Assembly: GCA_017506865.1 (NCBI GenBank)
Contig: JAFCMP010000290.1
Span: forward strand, 806,001 to 870,000
Source of the DNA: Tribonema minus
Lineage: Eukaryota > Sar > Xanthophyceae > Tribonematales > Tribonemataceae
Reading direction: 5' to 3'
Length of the DNA stretch: 64,000 nt
The notes under the pieces are model-generated. The model was given only the letters and a program-made list of their open reading frames with translations. It did no database searches and was not told where the DNA came from. Shown here piece after piece: positions 21,822 to 32,865 of this stretch (positions within the stretch are counted from its first letter, which is position 1; each line of letters opens with the position of its first letter). The position numbers were made by a program, and so were the translations under genes.

Positions 21822-24087
21822 CTAATCGCAAATCGCAAATCGCTAACGACTGCAGTGCTACCATCGAAATACACATTGCCGTACGGAGGTCTAACAGCAA
21901 ATCGCAAACCGCAAACGACGTGTAGTGCTTGTTGCCCACACACAGTTTTGCAAAACTGGTCTGATTGCAAACCGCAACCCGCAAACGACGTGCAGTCTAA
22001 GTGCAGATTGCAGTACGGAAGTCTAATCACAAATCGCAAACCGCAAACGACGTATAGTGCTTTGCTGTCCTGCAGCAGATGTTCAGCACTCAGGCCTAAT
22101 CGCAAATCGCAAACCGCAAACGATGTGTTGTGCTTTGCTGTCATGCCGCAGATGTTCAGGACTCAGGTCTAATCGCAAATCGCAAACCGCAAACGACGTT
22201 CAGCGCTTTGCTGTCTCCGCAGCTTGCAGAACTCAGGTCTAATCGCAAAACACAAACCGCAAACGACGTAATACTATAGCGCTTTGCTGTCCTGCTGCAG
22301 ATGTTCAGGACTCCGGCCTAATCGCAGATCGCAAACCGCAAACGACGTATAGTGCTTTGCTGTCCTGCAGCAGATGTTCAGCACTCAGGCCTAATCGCAA
22401 ATCGCAAACCGCAAACGCTGTGTTGTGCTTTGCTGTCATGCCGCAGATGTTCAAGACTCAGGTCTAATCGCAAATCGCAAACCGCAAACGACGTTCAGCG
22501 CTTTGCTGTCTCCGCAGGTTGCAGAACTCAGGTCTAATCGCAAATCGCAAACGCAAACGACGTAATACTATAGCGCTTTGCTGTCCTGCTGCAGATGTTC
22601 AGGACTCCGGTCTAATCGCAGATCGCAAACCGCAAACGACGTATAGTGCTTTGCTGTCCTGCAGCAGATGTTCAGCACTCAGGCCTAATCGCAAATCGCA
22701 AACCGCAAACGATGTATTGTGCTTTGCTGTCATGCCGCAGATGTTCAGGACTCAGGTCTAATCGCAAATCGCAAACCGCAAACGACGTATAGCGCTTTGC
22801 TGTCTCCGCAGGTTGCAGGACTCAGGTGTAATCGAAAATCGCAAACCGCAAACGATGTATAGCGCTATGCTGTCCTGCCGCAGATGTTCAGGACTCAGGT
22901 GTAATCGCAAATCGCAAACCGCAAACGACGTTAAGCGCTATGCTGTCTATGCTGTCCATGTTCAGGACTCAGGTGTAATCGCAGATCGCAAACCGCAAAC
23001 GACCTTAAGCGCCATGCTGTCCTGCCGCAGATGTTCAGGACTCAGGTCTAATCGCAAATAGCAAACCGCAAACGACGTTTAGCGCTTTGCTGTCTCCGCA
23101 GGTTGCAGGACTCAGGTCTAATCGCAAATCGCAAACCGCAAACGACGTAATACTATAGCGCTTTGCTGTCCTGTTGCAGATGTTCAGGACTCAGGTCTAA
23201 TCGCAATCGCAAATCGCAAACCGCAAACGACGTATAACGCTTTGCTGTCTCCGCAGATGTTCAGGACTCAGGTCTAATTGCAAATCGCAAACCGCAAACG
23301 ACGTATAACGCTTTGCTGTCTCCGCAGGTTGAAGGACTCAGGTCTAATCGCAAATCGCAAACCGCAAACGACGTAATACTATTATAATAGCGCTTTGCTG
23401 TCCTGTTGCAGATGTTCAGGACTCAGGTCTAATCGCAATCGCAAATCGCAAACCGCAAACGACGTATAACGCTTTGCTGTCTCCGCAGATGTTCAGGACT
23501 CAGGTCTAATCGCAAATCGCAAACCGCAAACGACGTATAACGCTTTGCTGTCTCCGCAGGTTGAAGGACTCAGGTCTAATCGCAAATCGCAAACCCCAAA
23601 CGACGTATAGCGCTTTGCTGTCTCCGCAGGTTGCAGAACTCAGGTCTAATCGCAAATCGCAAACCGCAAACGACGTAATACTATAGCGCTTTGCGCAGAT
23701 GTTCAGGACTCAGGTCTAATCGCAAATCGCAAACCGCAAACGACGTATAACGCTTTGATGTCCCCGCAGGTTGAAGGACTCAGGTCTAATAGCAAATCGC
23801 AAACCGCAAACGATGTAATACCATAGCGCTTTGCTGTCCTGCTGCAGATGTTCAGGACTCAGGACTAAATCGCGAACCGCAGACAGCAAACGACGTGTAG
23901 CGCTTGCTGTCTCCGCAGGTTGCAGGACTCAGGACTAATCGCAAATCGCAAACCGCAAACGACGTATAGCGCTATGCTGTCCTGCCGCAGATGTTCAGGA
24001 CTCAGGTGTAATCGCAAATCGCAAACCGCAAACGATGTATAGCGCTATGCTGTCCTGCCGCAGATGTTCAGGACTCAGGTGTAATCG
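21822..24087. repeat. 73-bp minisatellite array (~30 copies) with a 295-bp higher-order unit
   Basis: Tandem units of about 73 bp built on AATCGCAAATCGCAAACCGC, then AAACGACGTATAGCGCTTTG, then CTGTC...GCAGATGTTCAGGACTCAGG. Variants alternate between a CAGATGTTCAGG and a CAGGTTGCAGGA form, and some units insert AATACTAT. A block of four units repeats with a 295-bp period (starts near 22052, 22347 and 22642). Later units are shorter or carry small indels. All open frames here are produced by the repeat itself. There are no spacers of unique sequence, so it is not a CRISPR array. Confidence 0.95.
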
Positions 24088-24219
24088 TCTTGATGACAGC
24101 AACGGTACGCTGCGGCGGTAACATCGCTTCACGGTGCAGGGCCTGGCTTAATCAGCAACAAACAAACAGCGGCCGGGAACTGTTACAGCGGTAATCAGTT
24201 CAACAAGGGCGCCCTGACC

Positions 24220-25220
24220 TGTGCTTGGAATGTGTGGCTGGATGGAGACAGCTTTAATGGCAGCGCCGAGATGATTATGTGCGCTCTGCAGCAGCATCAA
24301 GATGACCACGGTATCGCCACATTCTCATCAGCGAGTGTCTGGTCTCAGCTGATCGAGAGAGGTGCAGCTCAGCTCAGCTTCACCAGGCCCTGCGATCGCT
24401 TCAGCACAGTGCAGGTGCGTGGTGCGTGGTGCATCGGAGGATAGAGGTGCCATGTGGCGCACGGTCATCAAAGTGTTGGTTGCACGGACACCTTTTTCTG
24501 GTCAATTGCCGCTTCCTGCATGTCCACAAGCCGCCCGCTACAGCAATCGACCCAGGCTGCACGCCTTGCAGGAAGGAGAGGGGCCAGACCGTGGACACAC
24601 CACCACCACCACCACCACCGCCCGCGCCGTCCGACAGACTCATCGACGTGAACGTCCACGGATTTAACGACTTCGAGGTAAGTGGCGGCGTCTCGTCAGA
24701 TGCGTACGAGTGCGTACAACCCACGCACCCTTCCCCGGAGGAACTGCTCCGTCCACTGGTATTAAACAAACATACAGCGTTTGACGAGTGGGAAGGAGAC
24801 GACAAGGCACAGCTCAACACCATCATTCTGCGCCTGTGTAAGGTCGTGCAAAGGAATAAAGACGACATGGGGATCCTGGCGATCACGCTCAGTCGCATTC
24901 ACGCGGAGGCGCAGGTGCGTACATGCTGGGTTGCCAAATGGAGTACATGCAACGGAATTACCACTTTCTGTGGCAGTACGACCCGGTTGTGAAGGACGTC
25001 AATAAGTTATGTGAGCTCACACTGCCCACCATCTGCTACGGCCGGGCAGTTAAACCATGGAGATGAGAACGCACAAGTGCACGAACTCAAGGTCGTTCTT
25101 GAGCGGGTGATCATTGACATCACCGCCGGGTGTGACCCTTGTGCTGCTGAAATAATTGCAGCGATGCGCAGTCTCGCACTCACCGTGGCGATGGTCGCCG
25201 GCTGGCCAGAGGCGTAAGCA
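24220..25220 (+). CDS. Possible multi-exon gene, unknown function
   Basis: Three plus-strand open stretches have exon-like ends. The first (about 24225-24414; WNVWLDGDSFNGSAEMIMCA ... ATFSSASVWSQLIERG) ends at CAG|GTGCGT. The second (about 24630-24914; DRLIDVNVHGFNDFEVSGG ... QLNTIILRLCKVVQRNKDD) ends at CAG|GTGCGT. The third (about 25075-25217; VHELKVVLERVIIDITAGCD) ends with a TAA stop. The first vaguely resembles the start of a Ulp1/C48 peptidase (W-L-D then a helix), but catalytic residues were not found. Exon borders are guesses. Confidence 0.35.
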
Positions 25221-26439
25221 ATGATCGAGCAGGAGGAACGTGAGCTACGTTGCAACAGTCTTGAAGCGCAAGCAGCACAGTATGTGCTATGATTTCCAAC
25301 TCATTCATGTCTTTGCCTTCATGTCATCCACGGTAAGCAAGTGTAACGCTAGCGGCGCTATGCAGAAGTGTACGTTTCGCCTTGATTCAGAGTAACTGTT
25401 GTGGAATGATGAGTTGGTGCAAACGGCAAAGGCAGCTACAACTTGTTTTGTTCCGTACACAGACAGGGTGTTTTGATGTCTGTACCTGGTTTCACAAACC
25501 TCACCATCACGATCCAGGTTCTGGTTTGTTGTCTACAAGCGCGACAAGCAGCGGCACTCGCAGATGCTGGCAGTTGTGTCGGTGTTGGTGAGATGCATGT
25601 GGATCTGCCTGGAGGCACTGGAGAGTGTACAGGGATTGGACGGAGGCTGAGCATGTGCTACATATTGCTAAGTGCCGCGCTCTTGATGTGACACAGTCCT
25701 TTCGGCACCCATAAGCTGTGCAGGGCGTGGGCAGAATTGTTCCGTGAAATGCAGATAGACGAAGCTTAGGATTAGAGCACATAGTTCTTGCAGTGGTTGC
25801 AGCGATGGAGCAATTGTATTTATGGAGGATATTAAGTGCAGGCACTGAGTCCATGGAATTGAGCTCTACGTACATTGGCATGGTTGTTATTTGGAACTGA
25901 AGCTTGGTGGTCTTGCGCTGCGTCATTCCGTGCGTTTGTGGCTGCTGATCCTGTTGCTCACACTGTAACAGTTGTACACTTAGTCTATCTGAGTTGTCGG
26001 TACTGTTCACGCTCGCACCTTCGCACATGTGCTTTCAAATTGGTTGCTGTTACTTGCCCGATTTTTGGTGCCGTCGTTCAGGTGCTTGATACTGGTACAC
26101 TGACATGCACGCCTGAACTACTATTGCCGTCGTTCGTGGATGCTGACTATACACAGTGAATGGTGAGAGATGTACTTTCAGATCTCCTTCTGCGATTGAT
26201 TGCTTTACGTGTGTCGCACTCTCCAGTCGCTCCATGCCAGTGATGGCCCTGGCAGATTCCGCCGTGAGAGCCAGGTATTAGGCACATGAAGGTTTATGAA
26301 GCAGGGGCAGGGGCATGACTGGTCACTTTCCAGTATCGAGAGAATGGATCAGGTGCATAAACTTAAACCCTATGGGGATGTGTGGGCCAGATGAACTGGG
26401 GAGCCACCCTTTCATAGTGCCAGACATCGCTAGCAAAAA
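25221..26439. other. Stretch without a supportable gene
   Basis: Short open frames only on both strands. No repeats of note and no RNA gene recognised. Confidence 0.4.
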
Positions 26440-26803
26440 CCGCCATTAGACTAAGTGAAAGCTCAGCTTGTGCAAGCGACAAATCGGTAGTTTGAGAAGC
26501 CTCCATGTACCTGTAACTTGTGCCGCAACTGGCGGCGTCGCGGACGCTCGGGTCGGGTGTCATTGGCTCAGCTAACGCTTCCCTGCCATGGCATAGCAAT
26601 CCAAATCAGGGAGCTGTGATGACTGGTGGCCGCCGCCTGTGAATTGCGCAGCTTGTGCAAGCGATGATGTGTATGAACCTGCATGTGTCTGTAACTTGAG
26701 TGGCGACCGGCGACATCGCAGCAGCTCCTGTTCGAACGCCACTGGCTCCGCTGAGCGCTTGTCTCACGCTGGAGTAGCACTTCAACGCTTGAGCTGTCAT
26801 GAC
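26440..26803. repeat. Satellite array B, left part (~180-bp monomers)
   Basis: Two monomers of the satellite also seen at 18.8 kb, with GCTGTGATGA at 26613 and GCTGTCATGA at 26794 (181 bp apart). Each carries GCGCAGCTTGTGCAAGCGA, CTGTAACTTG and CTCAGCT blocks. The array is interrupted at 26803 by a hAT element and resumes at 28262. Confidence 0.8.
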
Positions 26804-27135
26804 TAGGGATGCGATGAACCTTAGACGTAGATTTCTACATAGTTTGAAAACTACGTAGTCTACGCCGTATACGAAAAGCCATCTAAGCTTACATCTAAGC
26901 TCTTTCAGAACTCGTCTGCAGCCTGCCCTGCACGCTGCGTCTTGTGCCTGTGTGCATGTAGTAGTGGCACAGGGCGCATAGGAGCAAGAGCTGCCCGGGC
27001 GGGCAACTGCTGGCATGTCATCAACTTCAAGGGTGAAGTCTGGAGTGTTATTAAATCAACACAGCAGCAGCAGCAGCAACCCACACATCTATTCGTCCGT
27101 GAGATGTCGCCGCCGGAGCTGCAGCTGGCGATGTC

Positions 27136-27606
27136 ATGGATCTGATCGCAGAGGCGCAGCGCGTAGCAGCTGCTGCTCCTGCTGCTGCTATGTTCAAAGT
27201 CAATGGCACGTGCTTCACATACCAGGCCGCGGCCCGCAAGCTGCGCGAGGTGCAGCGCAGCAGCAATGACGAGCGATGGAGCGAGATGGAGGTGTGCACG
27301 GAGGGAGAGGGTGCGTCGATAAAAGCCAAGCTCAAATGCACACTCTGCAACGCCCTATTGTTGGTCTCCAGGCCGTCCCAATTAAGTAAGACTCATCTCA
27401 CGGAGCGGGCATGCAAAGGCCTGCAGCGCGAAGCTGCTGCAGCAGCTGCTGCGGCCAAGGTAGCGGTAGGCAGTGGTGACGGCGGCAGCAGGAACAGCGG
27501 CGGCGGCAGCAGCAGTGGCACTGTAGCAGCTGCTGCAGCTGGTGACTCCATCAGTGTCGTCCTTGGCAAGAGAAAAAGACCAGTGGCATCTGCATCATGT
27601 GTGTGA
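27136..27606 (+). CDS. hAT transposase N-terminal part (BED-type zinc finger)
   Basis: The 156-codon frame starts at ATG 27136. Residues about 65-95 hold a BED-finger-like pattern (LKCTLCNALLLVS, then QLSKTHLTERACKG), that is C-x2-C followed by H and C ligands, which in hAT proteins binds the terminal repeats. After it come poly-Ala and Gly/Ser low-complexity stretches and a basic KRKRP. The catalytic domain does not follow. The next hAT piece is in a separate frame 34 bp downstream, so the element is probably a deletion derivative moved by a full-length relative. Confidence 0.65.
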   Translation: MDLIAEAQRVAAAAPAAAMFKVNGTCFTYQAAARKLREVQRSSNDERWSEMEVCTEGEGASIKAKLKCTLCNALLLVSRPSQLSKTHLTERACKGLQREAAAAAAAAKVAVGSGDGGSRNSGGGSSSGTVAAAAAGDSISVVLGKRKRPVASASCV

Positions 27607-27639
27607 CGGCGTACCAGCAGCAGCTCTTCGAGAAGTTCG

Positions 27640-27948
27640 TTGCTCGCTTCTCCTTTGAGAACGGCATACAAGGTTGCCTCAGCAGAGATGCGCAGGGGAT
27701 GGTGGGATGTGCATAGCAAGCACTTTCCGCACATCGCTGCCGCATTTCTGAGACCACTTTCGTTTCATGTGACCAACTGTGCCATCGAGCGCAATTGGTC
27801 CGTATGCGGCAGACTGTGCACCAGAACTCCCAACAGGCCCCTGCCTGGGCGCGCTGAAAAGCTAGTCACCATCATGACCAGCGGCGCAGGCGCTGCGGCA
27901 GCAGATGCGGAGAAAAAGCTCTTGACCCTGCTCTCAAAGGAGGTGTGA
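27640..27948 (+). pseudogene. hAT transposase C-terminal dimerisation region
   Basis: This frame encodes GWWDVHSKHFPHIAAAFLRP, then LSFHVTNCAIERNWSVCGRL, then RAEKLVTIMTS. It matches the hAT C-terminal family signature: W-W-x..P-x-[IL]-[AS], a Ser/Thr-x-x-x-x-E-R-x-[FW]-S block, and the AEKLV segment. It is the end of the transposase gene; its stop is 313 bp before the right end of the element. The catalytic middle of the protein is missing between this and the zinc-finger part. Confidence 0.75.
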
Positions 27949-28261
27949 GCAGTGCTTTGTTTGCACTTGAGAGACGCGGCATCGCTTTAAGTATATTCTC
28001 ATTCACAACTACGCGGCCCTGAGGTGCATGCAACCTGCATAAATTGCTTTGATGCTGCTGCTGTATACCTGTTGTGACTGTGATTGCACATGCCATAATG
28101 ATTGTGTCAGATCAACAACATCTGTCCTATTGGTGCTTGAGAACCTCATATACGCTCATATACGCTCGTACACCTTAGAATCTAAGCTATTACGCCCATA
28201 TATAGGCTCTAAGCTCTTACGCCTTATGTTTAATTCTCACATAAGGTTTGCGGCATCCCTA

Positions 28262-29560
28262 GTCATGACCAGCGGTAACCGGAAGTGAACGCGCAGTTTG
28301 TGCAAGCGACGAGATGGTCATCCATGGGACATGCTTGTCCCTGTAACATGTGCGGCAACTTTCGGCGGCGCAGAGGCTCCGGCGCCGGGTGAAATTGGCT
28401 CAGCTGAGCGCTTGTCCGCCATACCACTTCAACCTCGCAAGCTGTCGTGATCGGCGGATGCCACTGGTGAACACGCCGCCTAAGCAACCAATGAGCAGGT
28501 CTTTCATGTACATGTAGCTGTAACTTGTGCAGCAAATGGCGGCGGCACAGTCGGACAGTCGGGCGGGTGCCATTGGCTCAGCTGAGAGCTTGTCCGACAG
28601 AGTCTGGAATTATTATACCACTTCAACCCCACAAGCTGTCATGACCGGCAGATGCCGCTGCTGACCATGCAGCCTGCGCAAGCACTGAGCTGGTCATTCA
28701 TGGGGCCTACATGTGTCTGCAATCTGCGCGGCAGCTGGCGATGTTGCAGCAGCGTGGGGCGGACGCCATTGGCCCAGCAGGGTGCCTGTTTGGCATAGCC
28801 ATTCAATCTCACGGGCTGTCATGATTGGTGGGGGCAGATGGTGAACGCGCAGCTTGTGCAAGCGAGGAGCCGGTAAGTTGAAGCCTATATGCGTTGTAAC
28901 TTGCGTGGCAGCTGGCGGAGTTCCAACAGCTCAGTGCCAGGTGCCACTGGCTCAGCCGAAGACTCATCTTGCTCGACACTCAATCCCGCGAGCTGTCATG
29001 ACCGGCGGATGCCAGTGGTGATAGCGCAGCTTGTTGCAAGCAACGAGTAGGTAGGTTTGAAAACCTTTGTGCGTTTGTGACATGTGCAGCAACTAGCGGC
29101 CGCGCGGCCGCTCGGTCCGGGTGCCACAGGCTGGCTCAGGCGCTTGTCTGACGCACCACTTCAACTCACGAACTTTCATCATTGGCGGTCGCCGCTGGTG
29201 AATGTGCAGCCTGCGCAAGCGATGAGCTAGCAAGGTATGAAGCTAATACGTGTTTGTAACTTGAGTGCCAGTGGCAGCTGGCGACGTTGCAGCAGATCAG
29301 GGCGGGTGCCGCTGGGTCAGTCGAGTGCCGCCTTGCCTGGCACTTAACTTTGTCTATTCCATTTGTCATGAGTGGCGGTCCCCGATGGTGAACGCACAGC
29401 TTGTGCAAGCGATGAGCTGGTAGCTTGTGAAGCCTGCACGTGTCTGTAACTTGCAGGGCAGCTGGCGGCGTCGCAGCAGCTTCAAGTCAGGTGCCACTGG
29501 CTCAGCTGAGCGCTTGCGGCATAACACTTCAACCCTGCAAGCTGTCATGACATATGTGTT
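28262..29560. repeat. Satellite array B, right part (~177-194-bp monomers)
   Basis: Continuation of the array broken by the hAT element. Monomer markers (GCTGTCATGA-like) lie at 28441, 28635, 28815, 28992, ~29172, ~29363 and 29541, a spacing of 177-194 bp. Every monomer contains GCGCAGC(C/T)TG(C/T)GCAAGCGA, CTGTAACTTG, GCAGCTGGCGGC-like and GGCTCAGCTGAGCGCTTGTC-like blocks. Divergence between monomers is substantial, so the array is old. Confidence 0.85.
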
Positions 29561-31765
29561 CTGGATCTGGAGGAGCACTTCTGTCGGTTGCCAACCCCAA
29601 GCCCTCATCCTGCCTTGCTCATCTCGGCTGGTGGTGTATGCGTGCGCTGCGTCGTCGAAGTTAGGGTTAGGATTAGGAGTACTACTAGCACAGGTCAGGG
29701 TCAGGACAGGACTGCGCCTAGCCTCAGACTTTTCACTATCATACTAAGGGGTAGAATCAGGATTTGCCGTGCGCTGATGTCGCCAGCTCTGCACGCGATC
29801 AGCGAATCTTAAACCGACGGTACTAATTAGTCATTTCTAGCGAGTTGACGCCTGCGCAGGTTGCATGCTCTCAGTAACAGTTTAATTGTTGTGCGCACCA
29901 AACGTGACAGTTCCGTGTGTCAGAGCGAAGGAGTCAGGATGGCTGATGCCAAGCCCGCGTTTGCAATAAAAACAAAGTACCACGCAGCTGCGCACTTGAT
30001 GGGCAAGGGTGTCCCAGGTGACCGTGAAGATTTCAGCGGATGCTCAGGCTGTAAACAAGAGCCAATACCATGGACCTTAAGGTTTTCGTATTGTACTCAC
30101 ACTTTGCTGAAGATTTGTCACCCTGACGATGGTGTCATTTGAGAGGATTAACGCCTAGGTGTGAAAGATGCCAGCGCTGGATACTGCAACTGGCACAGTA
30201 TGTTCAACATAAGCTGATGTTGCCCTTGAGCGGCCAGATCGGGTCTGCCTACTAGTAGGTCATTTAAAACACATTTGGTATAAGTATACTTTGCATATGC
30301 TCAGTTTTCACAGACAAGCTTGCCGCTCTCAGAGTTGAAGCGCACCACATTTTATTTGGTCACACACAGAAGAGCAAGAAGGACAATGGTTATCCTCAAC
30401 TCAGTAGACGATTTGACAATGGAGGCTGCAGTGGCCATCACCTCCACTTTTTTGCTTCAAGTATGCTACTAGATAAGGATATATTGTGTAACGGATTTGC
30501 TTGCCATGGCACTGCAGTGAATGCCACAGCTCAGCAGGTCACGGCCATTGCAAACCCTCTACAGCATTCATCATGAAGCAATGACTGCCACGGGAATGCA
30601 ATCACCATGAAGCAATGACTGCCATAACACTCTGGCAGTGGCCAGTGCCACCAGGCTGCTTATTAGCACCCAGAACTTGCCGACAATGGCGCTGAGACTC
30701 TGGTCCTCCAGAGTATCTGTTCTGTGTAGTTTGGGTCTGTTCTGGTGCCAGGGCACAGTAGCCCAGAATGGGTACAGATGCAGGAATGAACTGCACTAGA
30801 ATGGATGCACTTGCCAGAACGTGACAGAACACGGGATGGACCGGAATGCGTTGAATCTCCTAGTGTTGACCCTGTGACGGTTTCAGGTCTGCGAGGCTTT
30901 ACTCACCAGTACCACAAAAGTGGGTGTGGCTCAAACCCATCACGTCAACTGTGTTTTGTTCAAGGCGCAGCACGCTTCATTTTCTTAACTGCTTCTGAAC
31001 TGTGTTCAACACCCTAAGGCTTGTTGCAGTTGTGCTCTCAAAAGCTGCGGCAAAAGACAAGCGCTGCATATGAAACAAAAACAATCTGCACGCCAGCGTC
31101 CCTGGCCTCCACTTCAAGTTGCCCACTTAGTAGCCTCTGAGATTACTAAGTGCGCGATTTCTGCTCGTGTGTTGTGCTGCAGTACCCTTGAAGGTGGCAA
31201 TCGACCGGCCGTTGGAGTTGTGCTGCCCTAGAAGGTGGCAATCGACTGGCCATTGGAGAGCTTCAGCTGTGGAGTCCAGCAATTGGCGAACTGCATGCAT
31301 GCAGCACTTTGGAAAGCTCAAGGCCACATACGCCAGCAACACTGCATCGCTCCAGCCCAGGCGCACTCTTGCTGTGTGTAAAATTCAGCTCAAGTCACAG
31401 CTGTCAGGTGCTCAACATCCGTCAGCCCTTTATTAGCAATGATCTGGCAATTTCTCATACCCGTCAGCCGGAAAATGCAAATGGCGACACCTCGGCAGTC
31501 AGCCAGCATTCACCGGCTCAAGCGGCTTTCACTACGCTCGCCGCAGAACATTCTGGCAAATCGCCGGCAAAACGACGGGCGACGGCAACGGCGGATGGGT
31601 TGCCGGCAAAACGTGGCGTCTCACAAGGAAATGAGACCACCCCTTTTTCCTGATGATGGACTGCATATGAGGACATCATATGCATGCTTTGGAAGTATAA
31701 GAAAGAGAGCCAAAATAGTCACCCAACTTGAGCATACAACCCCTCACACGATGAGTGTGACCCCG
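29561..31765. other. Stretch without a supportable gene
   Basis: Contains a short TTAGGG-type tract (AGTTAGGGTTAGGATTAGG near 29657), a repeated ATGAAGCAATGACTGCCA near 30571-30625 (two copies) and a duplicated GAAGGTGGCAATCGAC near 31190-31245. No open frame has a recognised family. Confidence 0.4.
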
Positions 31766-31905
31766 CCGGCAAGTATGACCCCTAAGTACGACCCCTAAGA
31801 ACGACCCCCAATTACAACCCCCTAAGTAACACTATGACCACCAAGTACGACCCCCTAAGTATGACCCCCAAATATGACCCACAAGTACGACTGCCAAGTA
31901 TGAGC
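31766..31905. repeat. Degenerate tandem repeat of AAGTAYGACCCC(C)T
   Basis: About eight imperfect units of a ~13-18-bp word (AAGTATGACCCCT, AAGTACGACCCCT, AAGTACGACCCCCT and variants). No coding sense. Confidence 0.8.
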
Positions 31906-31927
31906 TGGTGACATGACACGGTAGCAT

Positions 31928-31979
31928 GAACTGGTAGGTATATACCTACCAGTTCGGTAGGTATATACCTACCAGTTCA
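31928..31979. repeat. Perfect 28-bp palindrome with partial second copy
   Basis: The half-site GAACTGGTAGGTATA is followed by its exact complement, then a second GGTAGGTATATACCTACC copy follows directly. It can form a cruciform and may be the end of a short foldback element. No gene is adjacent. Confidence 0.75.
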
Positions 31980-32232
31980 AGCTACATTTTGAACGTCAAC
32001 ACCCATGCCACTCACATGGATGCTAAACTCGTCCTCATCGGCGTCTGCGTCTTCTGGAAGCGCTGCGAGTACCTCGGGCGAAGCCGCCCTGTGCTCCGGA
32101 AGACAGGATGCGCAACAGGAGACAGAAGGCAAAGGCAAAGGGAATCATGAGCACACGTATCGTCCGGTCTAGGCTTGCACATGAGCAGCAGTACATAAAT
32201 CAATATATACCATAGATGATACTCCTATTATA

Positions 32233-32490
32233 CTAAACCCTAACCCTAGGTACATATACTTATAAGTATGATGCAGACTGCAGAGCATCGTGTTCATGAA
32301 AAAAACACTGAAGCATCGCCGCCGTGCTGGGGTATGTATACGCACTGGGTTAGGTATGGGTATGTAATGCAAGTGACATCGCTACTACTAGCCCTCACCA
32401 CTTGTATGACCGCTGAATTCGTGGTGGTGGCCGCGTCCGTAACCCTAACCCTAACCCTAATCCTAGCCCTAACCCTAACCCTAACCCTAA
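32233..32490. repeat. Interstitial telomere-type tracts (CCCTAA)n
   Basis: AAACCCTAACCCTAGG near 32233, then an eight-unit tract (32441-32490) of AACCCT with two variant units (TCCTAG). This corresponds to TTAGGG on the other strand. The tract lies about 1 kb outside the left end of the viral inverted repeat. Related short tracts occur near 29657 and in the right viral repeat near 61058. Confidence 0.85.
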
Positions 32491-32865
32491 GTCTGCGTAA
32501 AAAGTGCGCATGTTTTGATGCCTAGGCTATTAGCAGTTGATGTTCCTGCTTAACCTCGCATAGGCGCATGTTGTACCTCAAAAGTGCCTGTATTATGCAT
32601 GACCGTCGCCGACTCAATGGCAGCTCAGCTCATGCCATATAACAGCAGCCTACCTACCCCATACTCACACGCTACAATAAAATCATACATCAAGTTGAAG
32701 TATTCGTTTGCACGCACCGAGCATCACCAAAACTGATCTACACGCGCTAGGTGCTGCGTTCACACTGACGGTATGCAGGCGATCCTGCAGGCGTAAACCG
32801 CGTTTGAGTGCATACTTGAAGTACCTGAAAGTTTATTCATACATACCTACACCTCTCCAAATGTC

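Larger units (their letters stand above)
26804..28261 (+). mobile_element. hAT-family DNA transposon, internally deleted, 8-bp TSD
   Basis: The 1458-bp element begins TAGGGATGCGATGAACCTTA and ends TAAGGTTTGCGGCATCCCTA, an imperfect ~20-bp terminal inverted repeat. It is flanked by the 8-bp direct repeat GTCATGAC (26796-26803 and 28262-28269), the expected hAT target duplication. It sits inside a satellite monomer. Its coding remnants (27136-27606 and 27640-27948) correspond to the N-terminal zinc finger and the C-terminal dimerisation region of a hAT transposase. There is not enough length between them for the RNase-H catalytic core. The sub-terminal regions carry repeated TACGTAG / ATATACGC-like words. 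Confidence 0.9.

Noticed and set aside
22264..22280. TAATACTATAG resembling a phage T7-type promoter within the 73-bp units
   Set aside because: It is a small insertion variant of the repeat, lacks the full promoter sequence and has no downstream gene.
21822..24087. Regular repeats that might suggest a CRISPR array
   Set aside because: Units are joined directly without unique spacers, the sequence is eukaryotic and there are no cas genes. It is a minisatellite.
24225..24414. Ulp1-like peptidase start
   Set aside because: Only a short W-L-D plus helix resemblance; no His-Asp-Cys residues were found in the following exons. Kept only as part of an unknown gene.
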